Origin: Taenia hydatigena
Lineage: Eukaryota > Platyhelminthes > Cestoda > Cyclophyllidea > Taeniidae
DNA length: 64,000 nucleotides
Assembly (NCBI GenBank): GCA_036345935.2
Contig: JADWOT020000004.1
Location: 20,007,155 to 20,071,154, forward strand
Reading direction: 5' to 3'
In this document: positions 12,961-23,929 of the stretch, one piece after another
Numbering within the stretch: position 1 is the first letter of the stretch
Layout: each line of letters begins with the position of its first letter
The notes under the pieces: generated by a model
Database searches by the model: none
What the model was told of the DNA's origin: nothing
What the model saw: the letters and a program-made list of their open reading frames with translations, nothing else
Made by a program: the position numbers and the translations under genes

Positions 12961-13700
12961 ACACATATAATGATTAGCATTGTTATGCTCAACTACAGTA
13001 AGCGCTGTTTTTAGGTGAACAAAATGGCAAGCTTCCTAACATGCAGCAGGAATGTCAGCTGAAGCAGTAGCAGCAAAAGTTATACATTTCGTATTTATTT
13101 GGCGTGTAGGATACAATCTGTGTGGTTTGATTTGCTTAATAAAGTTCCAAAAAGTTTACACAGAAGCTAAGGTGTTGATTAGCTGTCCCAATTGGAACAA
13201 GGAAGAGTCAATGCCACGTAAAAATTTTGCCAGTTCGCAAATTCATTATGGGGACACAGCTATGAATAGGTGTTCGCTTCTGTCCAAGATACTCATGAGA
13301 GTCAGGACAATTTTGAAATTAACTGAATCATGTGAATTTCCATTACCAAAGCAAAGCACCAGAAATGAAATATTTAATCAGCTCCTCAGTGGGTCTCTTA
13401 AGAGTAAAAGCTAAAATGAATATTAGGAAAGAATGAGACGATTAGGTACTGAGACTTTGAGTTTGCAGCCACCCAAAGAGGAGATCTGCTTACACCCTTG
13501 TGCGCCACCAAGAAATTCTTTAACGCTACCGTTGTCAAAAGTGAGACGGAAGAGCGGGCAAATAAAAAACGGCAAAAACCTCTGGGATGAAGGAAATTAT
13601 GTTTGATTTTAAAACAGCTTTCCCGAAAAAGCGTCACCTTACCACATCAGATGTCCAGGACGTCCGACTCACTGATTTGGATGCATAACGAGAATAAATG
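12960..13700 (+). repeat. R3 repeat copy
   Basis: The left part (TGCTCAACTACAGTAAGCGC near 12988) matches the R3 block near 26652 and 28915. The right part is clearer: GAGTTTGCAGCCACC near 13460 and CGACTCACTGATTT near 13664 match 30935 and 31143 in the same order with similar spacing. A 120-codon open frame at 13052-13414 lies inside the copy; because other copies do not keep this frame I treat it as chance. Confidence 0.6.
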
Positions 13701-14019
13701 GAAGGCTATTGATAAAAATTCCATTCTCCTGAATTTTTCAGATTAAATAGACCAAATAGCGAATGACAGTTATTAATAGGCGGATGTGAGTGTTGTCATA
13801 TAAGTCAAACTGAGCTATCATCCCCTGTGATTTATTGCCTTCGGTGATGCAGTTATTCTGAATGGGGGTCAGCCATTGTCCAAACCAATTTTTGACAACA
13901 CTACGAGGCGTTGTGTGGGGGCGAAAACCCCACCGCTGGATTTTGGTAAACTGTCGAGTTAACCATGCCCCCCCGTTCAAATTGCTCATTTAATTCTCCT
14001 CAGTAGTAGCAATTTCATC

Positions 14020-14560
14020 CCATTTTACACTTCCTTTGCCTTATTTTTCCCATTCCATGCACTATACCTCCTCTTTTTTCTCCATTGGCTTTTCCCTTCT
14101 CCCCTTTTCATACCGACTCCCTCCCATCCCCTATTCATATCCTTCTATTAACCTCGCCTTTACCCCTTCCACTTCTCTCTCGTCACCCACGTGGACTTAC
14201 CTACTTGTTATCCCACCTTTACCTCTTCCCACCACCACCACATCTACTTAACACGCAGCCAGTAGATGCTCACCCCTCCTCTCTACCTCTGTTAATCATG
14301 TATTATTCTTCCTCTCCTTCCCTCTCTCTTCATCTCGTTCAAAACACCTCTTCTTTTGTGGACCTTTGCTTTCATTCATTCGCTTTTACTTCATCTCTGT
14401 CCTTTCTTCATTTCTCCATTTATTCATTCAAGCATCCATCTTGCTTCCTTACTTTCTTCCATCTTTATTTCATTTATTCCTTTGTTCATTCATTTACTCA
14501 ACACTCATTGCGGATGTCTTTTTTGATATCATTTTTATCTCCATGTAAGAATAGCCAACA
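14020..14560 (+). repeat. R6 tandem pyrimidine-rich unit a
   Basis: First of three adjacent related units made almost only of C and T with scattered A on the plus strand. Landmarks in order: a CACGTGGACTTACC block near 14188, a short ACC tract near 14230, a CTTAACACGCAG...TAGATGCTCACC block near 14249, then TTAATCATGTATTATTCTTCC near 14291. All recur in unit b with the same order. The open frame at 14085-14564 (Ser/Leu/Pro-rich) is a by-product of pyrimidine-rich sequence. Confidence 0.75.
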
Positions 14561-14759
14561 GTAGCAGGGTTCACTCTACCCTATAATCCTTTGCTATTAT
14601 TTTACCCCAACGCTCAAAATACTTCCTTTGATCACTTCTATTTTAACAGAATAAACAATTTTAAAGGCGGTTCCATTACTTTTTATTTCAAGCAGACTCT
14701 TGACTGCGTCAACTTAAAATTCACTATTTTCTCATTTCATTTAACCTGTCATTACGATA

Positions 14760-15420
14760 TGTCGCAGAGATTCATTCACCATATACCAACCCCTTCCCCT
14801 CCTCTCATACGCCTCACGTTCGACCCATTTTCTCCCTTTTTATTTTTCCGCCCACATGGACTTATTTTTTGTCTCGCCTTCACCTCTTTCTACCTTTCCA
14901 TTTACCACCACCACCACCACCACCACCACCACCACCACCACCACCACCACCACCACCACCACCACCACCAACCACCACCACCACCACCACCACCACCACC
15001 ACCACCACCACCACACCACCACCACCACCACCACCACCACCACCACCACCACCACCACACCACCACCACACCACCACACCACCACACCACCACCACCACC
15101 ACCACCACCACCACCACCACCACCACCACCACCACCACCACCACCACCACCACCACCACCACCACCACCACCACCACCACCACCACCACCACCACCAAAA
15201 CAACAACTGCTGCTGCTTAATAGGCTTCGAGTAGACGTCCTTGCCTCCCTTCTGCCGCTATTAATCATGCCTTATTCTTTCCTCCCTTCTTCCTTCCCTC
15301 CTTTAAAGTATCTCCCGTTTTGTATACCTTTATTTTTTACTGATTGCCTTTACTCATTCGCTCTTCCTTCCTCCCTTTCCTAAATTACATTTCTCATGCA
15401 TTTTTAGTGCATGCACAATC
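14760..15420 (+). repeat. R6 tandem unit b, hosting the ACC expansion
   Basis: Second unit, with the block CCCACATGGACTTATT near 14851, the triplet expansion, TTAATAGGCTTCGAGTAGACG near 15218 and TTAATCATGCCTTATTC near 15260. Without the expansion the unit is about 370 bp and so close in length to its neighbours. The order of blocks matches unit a throughout, so this is tandem duplication and not composition bias alone. Confidence 0.75.
14904..15197 (+). repeat. ACC/GGT triplet microsatellite, about 98 units
   Basis: A 294-bp ACC tract. It is interrupted by an extra A near 14971, and by lost-base CACACC variants near 15014, 15058, 15068, 15076 and 15085. From about 15086 to 15197 it is uninterrupted (about 37 units). 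Because ACC and GGT triplets contain no stop, every frame on both strands is open here, giving artificial His-, Thr- or Pro-rich and Gly-, Val- or Trp-rich ORFs. Assemblies often mis-size such tracts. Confidence 0.98.
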
Positions 15421-15429
15421 TCCATTTTA

Positions 15430-15667
15430 GCTATATCAGTGGCTTCATCAACCTCTATTTTACGATTTCTTTATTTCATTCTACCACTTCACCTTTCCTC
15501 CCCTTCACGTCATACATTTTGCATTCTCACCTCCTTCTCTTCCTACCTACGTAAATTACTCATTTGTCAACCCACCTTCCCATTACTACCACCACCATCA
15601 CAACTACTTAATAGGCTGCTAATAGATTCCCATGCAATATCCTTTCTTTCTTTTTTTCTTTCATAAA
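15430..15667 (+). repeat. R6 tandem unit c, partial
   Basis: Third, shorter unit: a CCTACCTACGTAAATTACT stretch near 15541 stands where the other units have the ACATGGACTTA block, followed by a short ACC tract near 15587 and a CTTAATAGGCTGCTAATAGA block near 15608. Similarity ends near 15667 where non-pyrimidine sequence begins, so the array is truncated here. Confidence 0.7.
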
Positions 15668-17230
15668 CCGCCAATAATTGACGAGCACTCATGCTTGAGC
15701 GCAGTTGTGTAAAGCCAAGATGTCAAGACGATGCCATGTCCTGCCAATTAGGAAGCACAATTTTGCAAGAGAAAACGGCTATCACACTGACAATGCTACG
15801 TCGAAGAGAATATTTTTAAATCAAATCATAAATATATACGTATCTTCTTAGAAGTCAACATTATGAATTCCTTGTTGGTCGCGAAACCGAATAGATCTTG
15901 TCAAATCTTGGGGCCCTGACCTTATGAAGGACTGATGTTACTAGCTTTATGCCCTTCTATCTCCACCAAATCGCCTCCATATTTCGTTTAATGCCGACTT
16001 TAAGCCCATAATGCGATCAAATCCAATGATGCCTTTACGAGGAACGATACTCGTGACAAAAACTACTTAGCAGACATTAAAGAATGGATTCAAAAGCCGA
16101 GTCTGCTACCAAAAGGCAACTGCTGACGTCGATTCTTTGCCTCTGCAACGCATCGGCGCTTCAAATGTTATGTGTGTGTGCTTACATCAAGAGATCGACT
16201 CCTTTGCTAATGATGAAGAGGCAGTTTGAGACTACAGTTTAGGCGATGCCTTTACGGTGGTATGGAAGCGTATTTACAGGCCTGCTTAAACTTTTCTCCC
16301 ATTCCATCTCAAGTCATGGCGTTAAGGCTCAAAATTGATAACCAAAAGACGGGTTATAAGGCGTGACTTAAATCTGCCTCCTGTAAAAGAAGAGAAACGC
16401 CCCTTTTAACCTACGTCCAAATAACGCAGCAGGCGACGAGTCTGCAGAAGTAGAGCAGCAACAAAAAGTTAAGTTGTGGAAGCATTGGACTTAACACCTT
16501 GGCCGCTGTTGTCACCATCTGCAAGCAACGATGGCAGCCTGATGATGGCCTTGAAAAGCCTCCCACAACCAGGAGTTGCGCGTGGTGGCAGCAGCGGCTG
16601 AACATTTTACCACACAGAAGTGCTGTGCCGACTGAAAAGGCTAGCGTGAAAATCTAGCATCCAGTGTTGTGCACTTATGTCTCCATGCTTATCACAAAGG
16701 GCTCCAGGCGGAACAAAGTGATCTTTCCGTTCTTTAGGCCTGCACCGTGTAAAGCCAAGCAAGTAGCAGGCTGGCCTCCCTGTTTCCAACACGCTTGGCT
16801 TCACCCACCACAATCTCTTCACGCCCCCTCCGAGTGCTGAGTAATATCGCATAAAACGACCAAATGACAGTTAAAACCACTACAGCACCTACCACTGTTG
16901 TTAGTTCCGAGGTATTCGTGCAGCCACTACTACCACCACCCAGATGGGCGAAGCTGTAATGCAATGAGATACTGAGTGAATGAGCGCTGAGGTGCCTGCT
17001 TCGGGTTTGGCGGTAGCAGTTACTTCCCCTTATCCACCTACTTACCTGTGTGCATGCTTTGCACGTGCGATGTGACAGTGACCTGGCAACTGACTTTCAA
17101 ATGGTGAATCAATCGACTAAGTCGCCTGCTTGGGTCGCAACCCAAAGCTAAGCGTCATGATAATGAGCAGTCTGACGCAATTTGCTGTTACTTCTTATTT
17201 ACACTTTTCGGTTCCTTTTCTAGCTTTCAT
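15668..17230. other. Unassigned DNA of mixed composition
   Basis: No repeat family recognised elsewhere in the window covers this stretch. From 16400 to 17000 it is richer in G+C and in short GCAGCA-like and ACCACC-like triplets than the surroundings. Minus-strand open frames at 16411-16605, 16607-16852 and 16734-16964 are short, overlap one another, and show no motif I can name. Confidence 0.35.
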
Positions 17231-17529
17231 TTGCGCCTATTCATTTTCTTTTTGACTTTGGTGGACGTTGTAGGCATTGTGTTGAGGAAAGGTGGGTGCT
17301 CGCCTTTACACAAACTTCTACCAACTCCAGTGACATGTAGGTCATGTGGAAGAAGAGAAGAACCCAACAGAATAGTCTGGCATGAAGTTCATCAGATTCC
17401 AGCAGATACTAAATTTCTTCACCGTACCCAGAAGTCGTTCAATACAGCAAGGGCTGTGGTCGAGAGAAGTGGAAGGAGACATCAGCAACAACGACACGAG
17501 CTATGGCACAATTGCACTTCTAGATGAGT

Positions 17530-17790
17530 ACAGATGGAAGGAAAGAGGTAGTTTGGATGGTGCAATGGAAGGTTGCGTTGAAAAGAGAAGGCAGAAGGCA
17601 AAGGGCCGTTTAAAGGAGAGGCATGGGCTGGAGGAGAGGCAAGATGAGAAGTGGGGTGTGGGGAAGAGGAGAATGAAGAAAGAGGTGAAGAAGGAGAAGG
17701 GGAACCAAGTTATCATTAGCAGTGTCCAAGTTGACGACCAGCCAAAGAAGGCGCGTGGCAGGTGTGGACGATTCTTCACCAAAACCATCG
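17530..17790 (+). repeat. GA-rich segment, possible relative of 18.1-18.4 kb
   Basis: A purine-rich stretch (GAGAATGAAGAAAGAGGTGA near 17670) inside an open frame at 17382-17858 whose middle is Lys/Glu/Arg-rich (MKKEVKKEK). The reverse strand at 18180-18340 has an equivalent purine-rich run followed by GGAATGAAGAAAGAAGTTAA and reads MKKEVKNEE. The two could be inverted copies of one sequence or two purine tracts that look alike by composition. I do not recognise a protein family. Confidence 0.35.
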
Positions 17791-18099
17791 GCCTACCTGC
17801 GCGGCACCAACGTCAGCGATCTCACCAACGTAAGTTTACCGACTCCATCAGATATTGATGGAAGAGGAAGGAATGCTTGCGTCCCACAACCTTATAGCAT
17901 GGCAAGTTGGTGAGATCGTCCTTCTGGTTAACACAGCATCTCCACCATGAGGAGGGCACTAGGAACACTTTAGTTGTTACTGCTGCTATTCGTGCGTTTG
18001 CTTGTACTACCAGCGGTTAACGCAGGAAGAAGAGGTAGGTGATGATGTTTTTTACTTTTACCAAGTGCTAGCCATCTTCCCCACTGCAAGTCGAGGAAG

Positions 18100-18480
18100 G
18101 ACCCTTCATCTTACCTCTACATTTCATTCTCCCCTTTCCTGTATTTAGTGTTCTGAGGAGAAGTCGTGGTGCCTTCAACATATCGCACCTGTCCGTCGGA
18201 GTTAACAATGTCTTTTCTGCCATCGCCACCAACCTCAGTCGCAGCGGGTGCTGCCTCCTCATTCTTAACTTCTTTCTTCATTCCGCCACTGCCCCCCCTC
18301 CTCCCCTCTCTCTCCCTCTTTCTTCGAACAGCTGTTTTCCTTCCGTTTTCGTATTCCGATCTCGTCCTTCCACTTTCTTCCATTCGGGTTTATCTGCACT
18401 CTCGGATATTGCATAAATGGCTGCTGCTGCACCCACTCCTTCCATTTCTTCTTCCGCCACCGCATTTTTAGGCAAGATCA
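18100..18480 (-). repeat. CT-rich segment, inverted counterpart of 17.5-17.8 kb
   Basis: Plus strand is pyrimidine-rich (CCCCCCCCTCCTCCCC near 18291 and CTCTCTCTCC near 18306). On the minus strand an 88-codon frame (18383 to 18117) contains a basic, Gly/Arg/Glu-rich part followed by MKKEVKNEE, similar to the frame at 17.6-17.7 kb. Low sequence complexity makes homology uncertain. Confidence 0.35.
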
Positions 18481-18499
18481 TGACTTAAAGCATCTGTCG

Positions 18500-20610
18500 C
18501 AATTTAATAAACTTCAAATCGGATATGACTGAAAATTTTATATACAAACTGCAGTGCCTTCACCCACCCACCCGCCGCCCAAGAAGACGAATGTAAGGAG
18601 ACAGCATCAGTCGGGCAGAAGACATCTATGTTTCACGTATGCTGACACCCGCTATTCAACAAATTACCAACACATAGCATAATCCCTTTGCATCCATCTG
18701 CTTCCAGCGTTGTCCTAAATGCTGTTAGCTCATCTTTCCCCGTAGGGGCAGAGGACAAGGAAAAGGCTGATGAAATACACAGCCAAGCGTGAGTCCCATG
18801 ATACACCGCCGATCAGCACAAACGGCTTGACACAACTCCCAGGAAGAGGGGGAGATAAAATTGACTGAAATTTGACTGCCACTCTTCTTCTTCTTTAGTC
18901 ATCACATTATCAATTTTTAATAAAAACCAACGCCTTGGTAAATGGTCGAATAAACCGCACTGCAATCCCTGCATGCCCAGTCCCATTTGGAGCAAAAGAG
19001 AGACACAGGGTACAATAAACCATCCGAACCATTCGTAATATGACGAGGGAGAGGTTCGCAATCATTGCTGCCGAGTAAGGCCTCTGTACTTGCCGAACAA
19101 ATGCTCCGCCGAATGATGGTAATTAACCTTCGGTAAGGTCATGCGGTAGACTCGCAATTGCATCAAATAAATTGGGCCTTAAAAATTTAAGCCTGTTGTC
19201 AGTGCAATTTGAAAACGTCCAGTACAACCCCGAATTAATTATGATCAACTGTTTAAAGCATTGCACACTTAAAATGAGCTAATAAACAAGCATGACATAA
19301 TAAAAAGGGATTTATTGGTAGGAAAATAAGCCATGACAACCAAGTGATTGGTGAAGTTAGAAGTCTTCTCGATAAATCAGGCCTCATTAATGAAAATGTA
19401 TCATTAGTAAACTAAAAAGAAACTATTTAAGTTTATTTGCTTGGCTTTGTGGGACTGCGTATCCATTCACTGAATATACAGTGCGGCACCGTCCACAGTG
19501 TCAATGTACCACTTTAGCAGAGTCACGCCCGAGTGTAGGCCAGAGCTTCAAAACGTGGTTGAACTTTTTTCTGATGATTACAATATGGGTAACAAACGCT
19601 TTCATGCTCGGCACACTTAAGCCACCCTCTAAATGGTGGGGAAATAAACTAGAGGTATTTAAATTTTACCACACCTAGCTGATGCTTCGTCAACCTAAGT
19701 TAATGTCGGAAACAAATGACTCTCAACCAAGGGGGTTTACTAAGCGGAAGCCCATAGCCGATTAACGTAAACAGAAGTGGAACCGAAAATAAACTACGGG
19801 AGGTGTTCACTGAGTGGTGAACGTCTGGGAAGGTGAAAGTCAGTGTCAAAGGTTTAACAGCTAATTTTGATGGTCGGCACATTGGCAAATTTATGGCTGT
19901 TGGTCTCGTACAAGTCCCAAAGCCACTTTGTCAAGGCTAACTGATAAGAGCGTGTAGACTAAAGAGTTCTTTTTACGTCAACGTTGCATACCTGTGAGCT
20001 GGACACCGCAAACTTGTCAAAATCAAAGCAGAATTATCACTTGCTTACCTAATTAAACAATATGCTGAGAGATTTGAGTCATCACTCTAGATTCGACTTT
20101 GGAAGTGACAAGAAGGGCTAAAAATTTTGCAACATTTTAAAACACCAAATAATTAAGCATAAGACCATCTTCAGTTTGGATTACATTTAGAGGGATCGCA
20201 GGCACAATTAGGACGTCCCATTTCAAGTTTAAGCTTTTTTGTTTTTGCTTCCATTTTTTTCTCATTTACCTCATTTTAAGCGCTAACAGATGCCAAGTTC
20301 CATGAATGTGGAGTGCAAATGCATTCAAATGGTAAATGGATAAAAGAAATGTAACCGCCTTTTGCACTCGAGCATTGAACAAATAAGAGTAATTCTTTTT
20401 TTCTGACAACTGACATCTACTCCTCACACAACGTTTAGGCGCTTGGGGCTACCAAAGAGGTGGACTGGGACCAGTTGGATACAGAGGAGATGGGGGGAAT
20501 TGCGTTTCATGTTTAGTTGCCAGCATGTTGCCATTGCAATCCTGCCTCTGGGGAAGGATAAAAGTAGATGGTTTGTAGTATATTAAATTATTCAACTCAT
20601 TTTATAAGTT
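18500..20610. other. Unassigned intergenic DNA
   Basis: No coding region, RNA gene or internal repeat copy recognised. Open frames are all under 85 codons and lack motifs. Ordinary AT-leaning sequence resumes after about 19.1 kb. Confidence 0.4.
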
Positions 20611-20619
20611 GAGTCTATT

Positions 20620-21980
20620 CATTAAGTTTGTTTGTTTACTTCGCACACCTAGAGGCTAACTAAATGGAGCCTACCTTGGAAAGCAAATGTTGTTGCAGCC
20701 GCATTTACTTTGTATCGTGCCTGGTCTCGTCCAAAGGTGATTTAATGAAAATGCGATGTTGTCTTTATCAGCATCGGGATGGCAAATCTTGACAATTCGT
20801 GTCGCATAAAGCTTTAAGATTGCCAACAAAGGCAATGACAATTAGAGTTACATTGTGACCCGCACCTTTTCGATGGTTCCGACACTCAGACGAAAATGCT
20901 GTGCAATGTTTTGCATACACGACTTTGAGAGGCATCGCTGATAATTCTAATACAGGAGGAACAGGAAAATGGGTTTTTAAGTACATTCCATTAGAAACCT
21001 TAACACTTATAGCTAAAATATAGTAAAATTTCTTTTCAAAAGGCATAGCAACTGTGAAAGCTGTTTAGGTTACCCCATGTCTTAGCAGGTAGGAAGATAG
21101 CGGCAGCAATATTTTCGCGACGAAAAACCGCTTCGCCGAGGGTCTTTGTATTGCACTTCAACTCGTCTTAAAAGGACTAAATGCACAAATCGCTAAACCT
21201 GACTTTCCTACTTCTGGCAGACTCCCACTGATTGAGACAGTGTGGAAGTGTTTTATCATCCTCGAAAGTCGTATTCGTGGATTCCATGTTTTGTCTTCAA
21301 TAAGTGCTAAAAATGGTCGGCAATTTATATCATAATTTTGCGGGCAGAGCCAGTGATGTTGATGTGATCGGCCACGATGTAAGTTCTGCGAAGTATTTGA
21401 TTAACTTTTCTGATGGTCAAACGGGGATTGGAGGACATTGAACGCCAGCCGGAAGGCATAGCCTCTTTACTATGTCAGTAGCACTCGAACCCTCCATTAT
21501 TCTAGCAGTCAATTTACTTCGGTAGCATTATCTCCATCTCTGCCTTTAGGGTAGCCCAAAGTAGTACATTAGTGGTAGCGAAATGCAGACCCAACCTTAA
21601 AAGGAAAGCGATGTGATTTTTGTCCATTATACCTAGTCTCAAATTTAAAGAAGGAAAGAAAGTACTGCGAATAGGAGAATCTTCTCTGGCCCCATTAAAA
21701 TGGTAGAAATTGAAATTTACTGTCTACATCTACACAACCCATGCTCTATAAGCATGCTGTTAACTAATGAAGCAACGTTATCCCCAATTCAGACATAAAA
21801 GTTCGTTGCAGTGACACTAACTCTGCCTCTGTACACAAGAGCTAGCAATGCGTGCTACAATGTCCATTCGACGACTTGTATCAAAGTTAGGCAATAAAAA
21901 TATACCCACATAAGTCCCTAAATAACTAGTTAATAGTGTTTCAGAAGTAATTCTGCAAAGACATGCCAAAGCTTAGGTCT
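20620..21980 (+). repeat. R1 repeat copy
   Basis: Starts with GTTTGTTTACTTCGCACACC near 20629 and the GCCTGGTCTCGTCCAAAGG block at 20719, with GTTGTCTTTATCAGCA just after. Later landmarks: CCTACTTCTGGCAGACTCCCAC near 21207, a GGAGGACATTGAACGCCAGCC block near 21430 and the CGACGACTTGTATCAAAGTT block near 21869, followed by GGCAATAAAAAT. All occur in the same order in the 32 kb and 39 kb copies. Strongly mutated; non-coding. Confidence 0.65.
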
Positions 21981-22073
21981 TCTTTACACCTCGAATAGAT
22001 CTTAGGCTAGACGTGCTAAAGAAAGCACCAGAGGAACTTGGCACCATTTAATTCACTTGCTTCTGTCTCACTG

Positions 22074-22087
22074 TTTTTTTTTTTTTT
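22074..22087. repeat. T14 homopolymer at the left edge of R2
   Basis: Fourteen consecutive T residues immediately before the R2 copy that starts near 22090. On the minus strand this is an A14 run at the 3' end of R2, as a retroposon tail would be. The other R2 copies lack so clean a run, so this may be chance. Confidence 0.5.
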
Positions 22088-22960
22088 CACCTAAAAGTGA
22101 GTGGACGCACGCACAAGGAGCACGGCATGACAAAAAAATCCAGAAACGGGATTAATTTGGTCTCTAATTAGTTTTTCAAAAAAGCGGCAGTACTCAGATT
22201 CGAAGCTGCCTCTACCGTGGGCACGAAGAGGAGTTGAAAGTATGGTAAATGTTACTACGAAGAACGAACTCATGTCGTCCATTTGGAGGGGAAATGTCAA
22301 GGCGCAAGCATCAACAAGGCAGAAATGCGACAATAAGGCATTCAATTTAAAAATGCAGTCATCTGAACTACATTGGCCCATAATAATCTACCACTTTTTG
22401 TGAACAGCATCAGTGATGTGAATGATTGCGGCTCCCAAAGGTTGATATTAATTCACAGTTAGAATAGAGAGACTTCATTTCCAAGTACGTTAACGTGCCA
22501 CCAGAATGATTACTCATGTAAAATAAGTTTTCTAACTAATCTAGGAGGAATGCATTTAAGTCTTGCATTACCATCACTTCTAGACGGTTTCGTTCACTAA
22601 AATAATCACTTTTGCCTGCATTGCTTAGTTAATTAATTTCAAAGCTTGGCAGCGTCAGTGTTGTATGTTCGCATCAACGGCTGCTGTCTGTCGGTAAAGG
22701 GAACGGCATACTCTGTAGGGCACTGCGAGGATGTCAGCCGACGACAGCTAATTTCCTTTTGCTTAGGCAGAAATGAGCTTACAAAGCAAATATTGAGGCG
22801 CAAAAGTGCAGACTAGCAATTGCCGCGTAAGTACAGAACTAAAGTGGTACAATTAATGTTACCAACAGATGTATCTAAAAAGTCAGGGCAGTTGTGGAAT
22901 TAACACCATCATGTGATTTCCCTTTGGCAGACCAAAGCAGTTGAATTAAACTAAATAGCC
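22088..22960 (+). repeat. R2 repeat copy
   Basis: Reference copy of R2. Landmarks: AGTGAGTGGACGCACGCAC near 22097, an ACGGGATTAATTTGGTCTC block near 22146, TGGAGGGGAAATGTCAAGGC near 22282, CACTAAAATAATCACTTTTG near 22596, CTCTGTAGGGCACTGCGAGG near 22712, and AAAAAGTCAGGGCAGTTG near 22876. The copy at 36.7-37.6 kb keeps the same order and spacing. A 96-codon minus frame at 22091-22381 shows no known motif. Confidence 0.7.
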
Positions 22961-23099
22961 GCTACTTATTTCAATGTTTCAGTAGTAGTTGTGATTGGCT
23001 ACCAACATTTCGTCTGAGGCAAGGCAGCAGGAGAATACTGCCTGCGAGTTAGAGAATGACAACAGAGTAATAGGGTTCAAAAATCCAGAAAAATACATG

Positions 23100-23310
23100 A
23101 AGCTCTAAATGCTTATGGCGTGATTCCTCTCAATAGGGATGCCAAGTCTTTATGCGTGGAGAAGGCAGGAGATTGTTAGACCATTAGTGATGTGTGCCCA
23201 GGTGTGGCGTAAAAACTGAGCTTTTATGACCTCCACCGCATTGAAAAGCAGGGAAATCGCAAGACTCTGTTTGCCACTTGTGAAGACGCGATGCCTTACT
23301 TTAGTACAGC
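23100..23310 (-). repeat. R4 repeat copy, inverted
   Basis: Plus strand reads GGAGATTGTTAGACCATTAG then GTGTGTGCCCAGGTGTGGCG; its reverse complement matches the R4 core at 39.06 kb. Read in the R4 frame it gives RHTWAHITNGLTISCLLHA and then a stop, against CINNPTISCHLYTHS in the 39 kb copy. Confidence 0.65.
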
Positions 23311-23669
23311 TTTGTACTTCCATTGTAACTCCTCAAAATAGTAGCAAAACAATGTTATGATTTTTGGATTACAGGAAATGGGTTAACAAAAGAGAGGTAT
23401 GTGAAGCCAACATATCATTAAAACTTTTCACTTTGTTTTACTAGACAAATTAGCACTTCAAATATTAGGTGACGGAGACTGAGAGTTGCCCGGTTCATAG
23501 GACAGGTATAAGAAATCTTACTTCACAGTTGGCGATTTCGCATGGAGCAGTAATTACAAAATTTAGTCTGCTTAGGAATCGACTTATGCTAAAAGTAGTC
23601 TGCAGTCCCGTTGTCATGATCTAAGAAAGTATTTACATTTGAAATTTACTCCTCACTTCATAAGAGGAG

Positions 23670-23870
23670 GTAGTACCTTTCATACCGTCACACCTGCGTA
23701 AACATTAGTGATCCAACACGCATTCATCCTTAGATATTTGCATTCCTTTTTGGAATGACCATGCCACGCACGTAAGCGTTGCAAATTCTTTCAAGCCTTA
23801 GAACCTCTGCCTAATCACTTTTAATTGCTGACATTTGCTAACCATTACAAGAGGTGAAGACAAGTTAAAT
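23670..23870 (+). repeat. R4 repeat copy with internal deletion
   Basis: Contains GTCACACCTGCGTAAACATT near 23688, ATCCAACACGCATTCATCC near 23711 and ATGCCACGCACGTAAGCG near 23761. Relative to other copies about 20 bp (the ATCTCCTGTCATCTCC stretch) are missing. It lies about 400 bp from, and in opposite orientation to, the copy at 23.1-23.3 kb. Confidence 0.65.
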
Positions 23871-23929
23871 GCCATGGTGGAGGGGAGGCGCGTGACAAAG
23901 TGCTATCCATAATGATTGACGACGGCTGC

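Noticed and set aside
13052..13414. 120-codon plus frame
   Set aside because: Falls inside an R3 copy and is not kept in other R3 copies; no motif.
14036..14564. Ser/Leu/Pro-rich 159-codon frame
   Set aside because: Pyrimidine-rich DNA rarely makes stops on this strand; the tandem units a and c do not keep the frame.
14591..15383. Long overlapping open frames rich in His, Thr, Pro (plus) and Gly, Val, Trp (minus)
   Set aside because: They are produced by the ACC triplet tract, which has no stop in any of the six frames. No start context or flanking coding sequence supports them.
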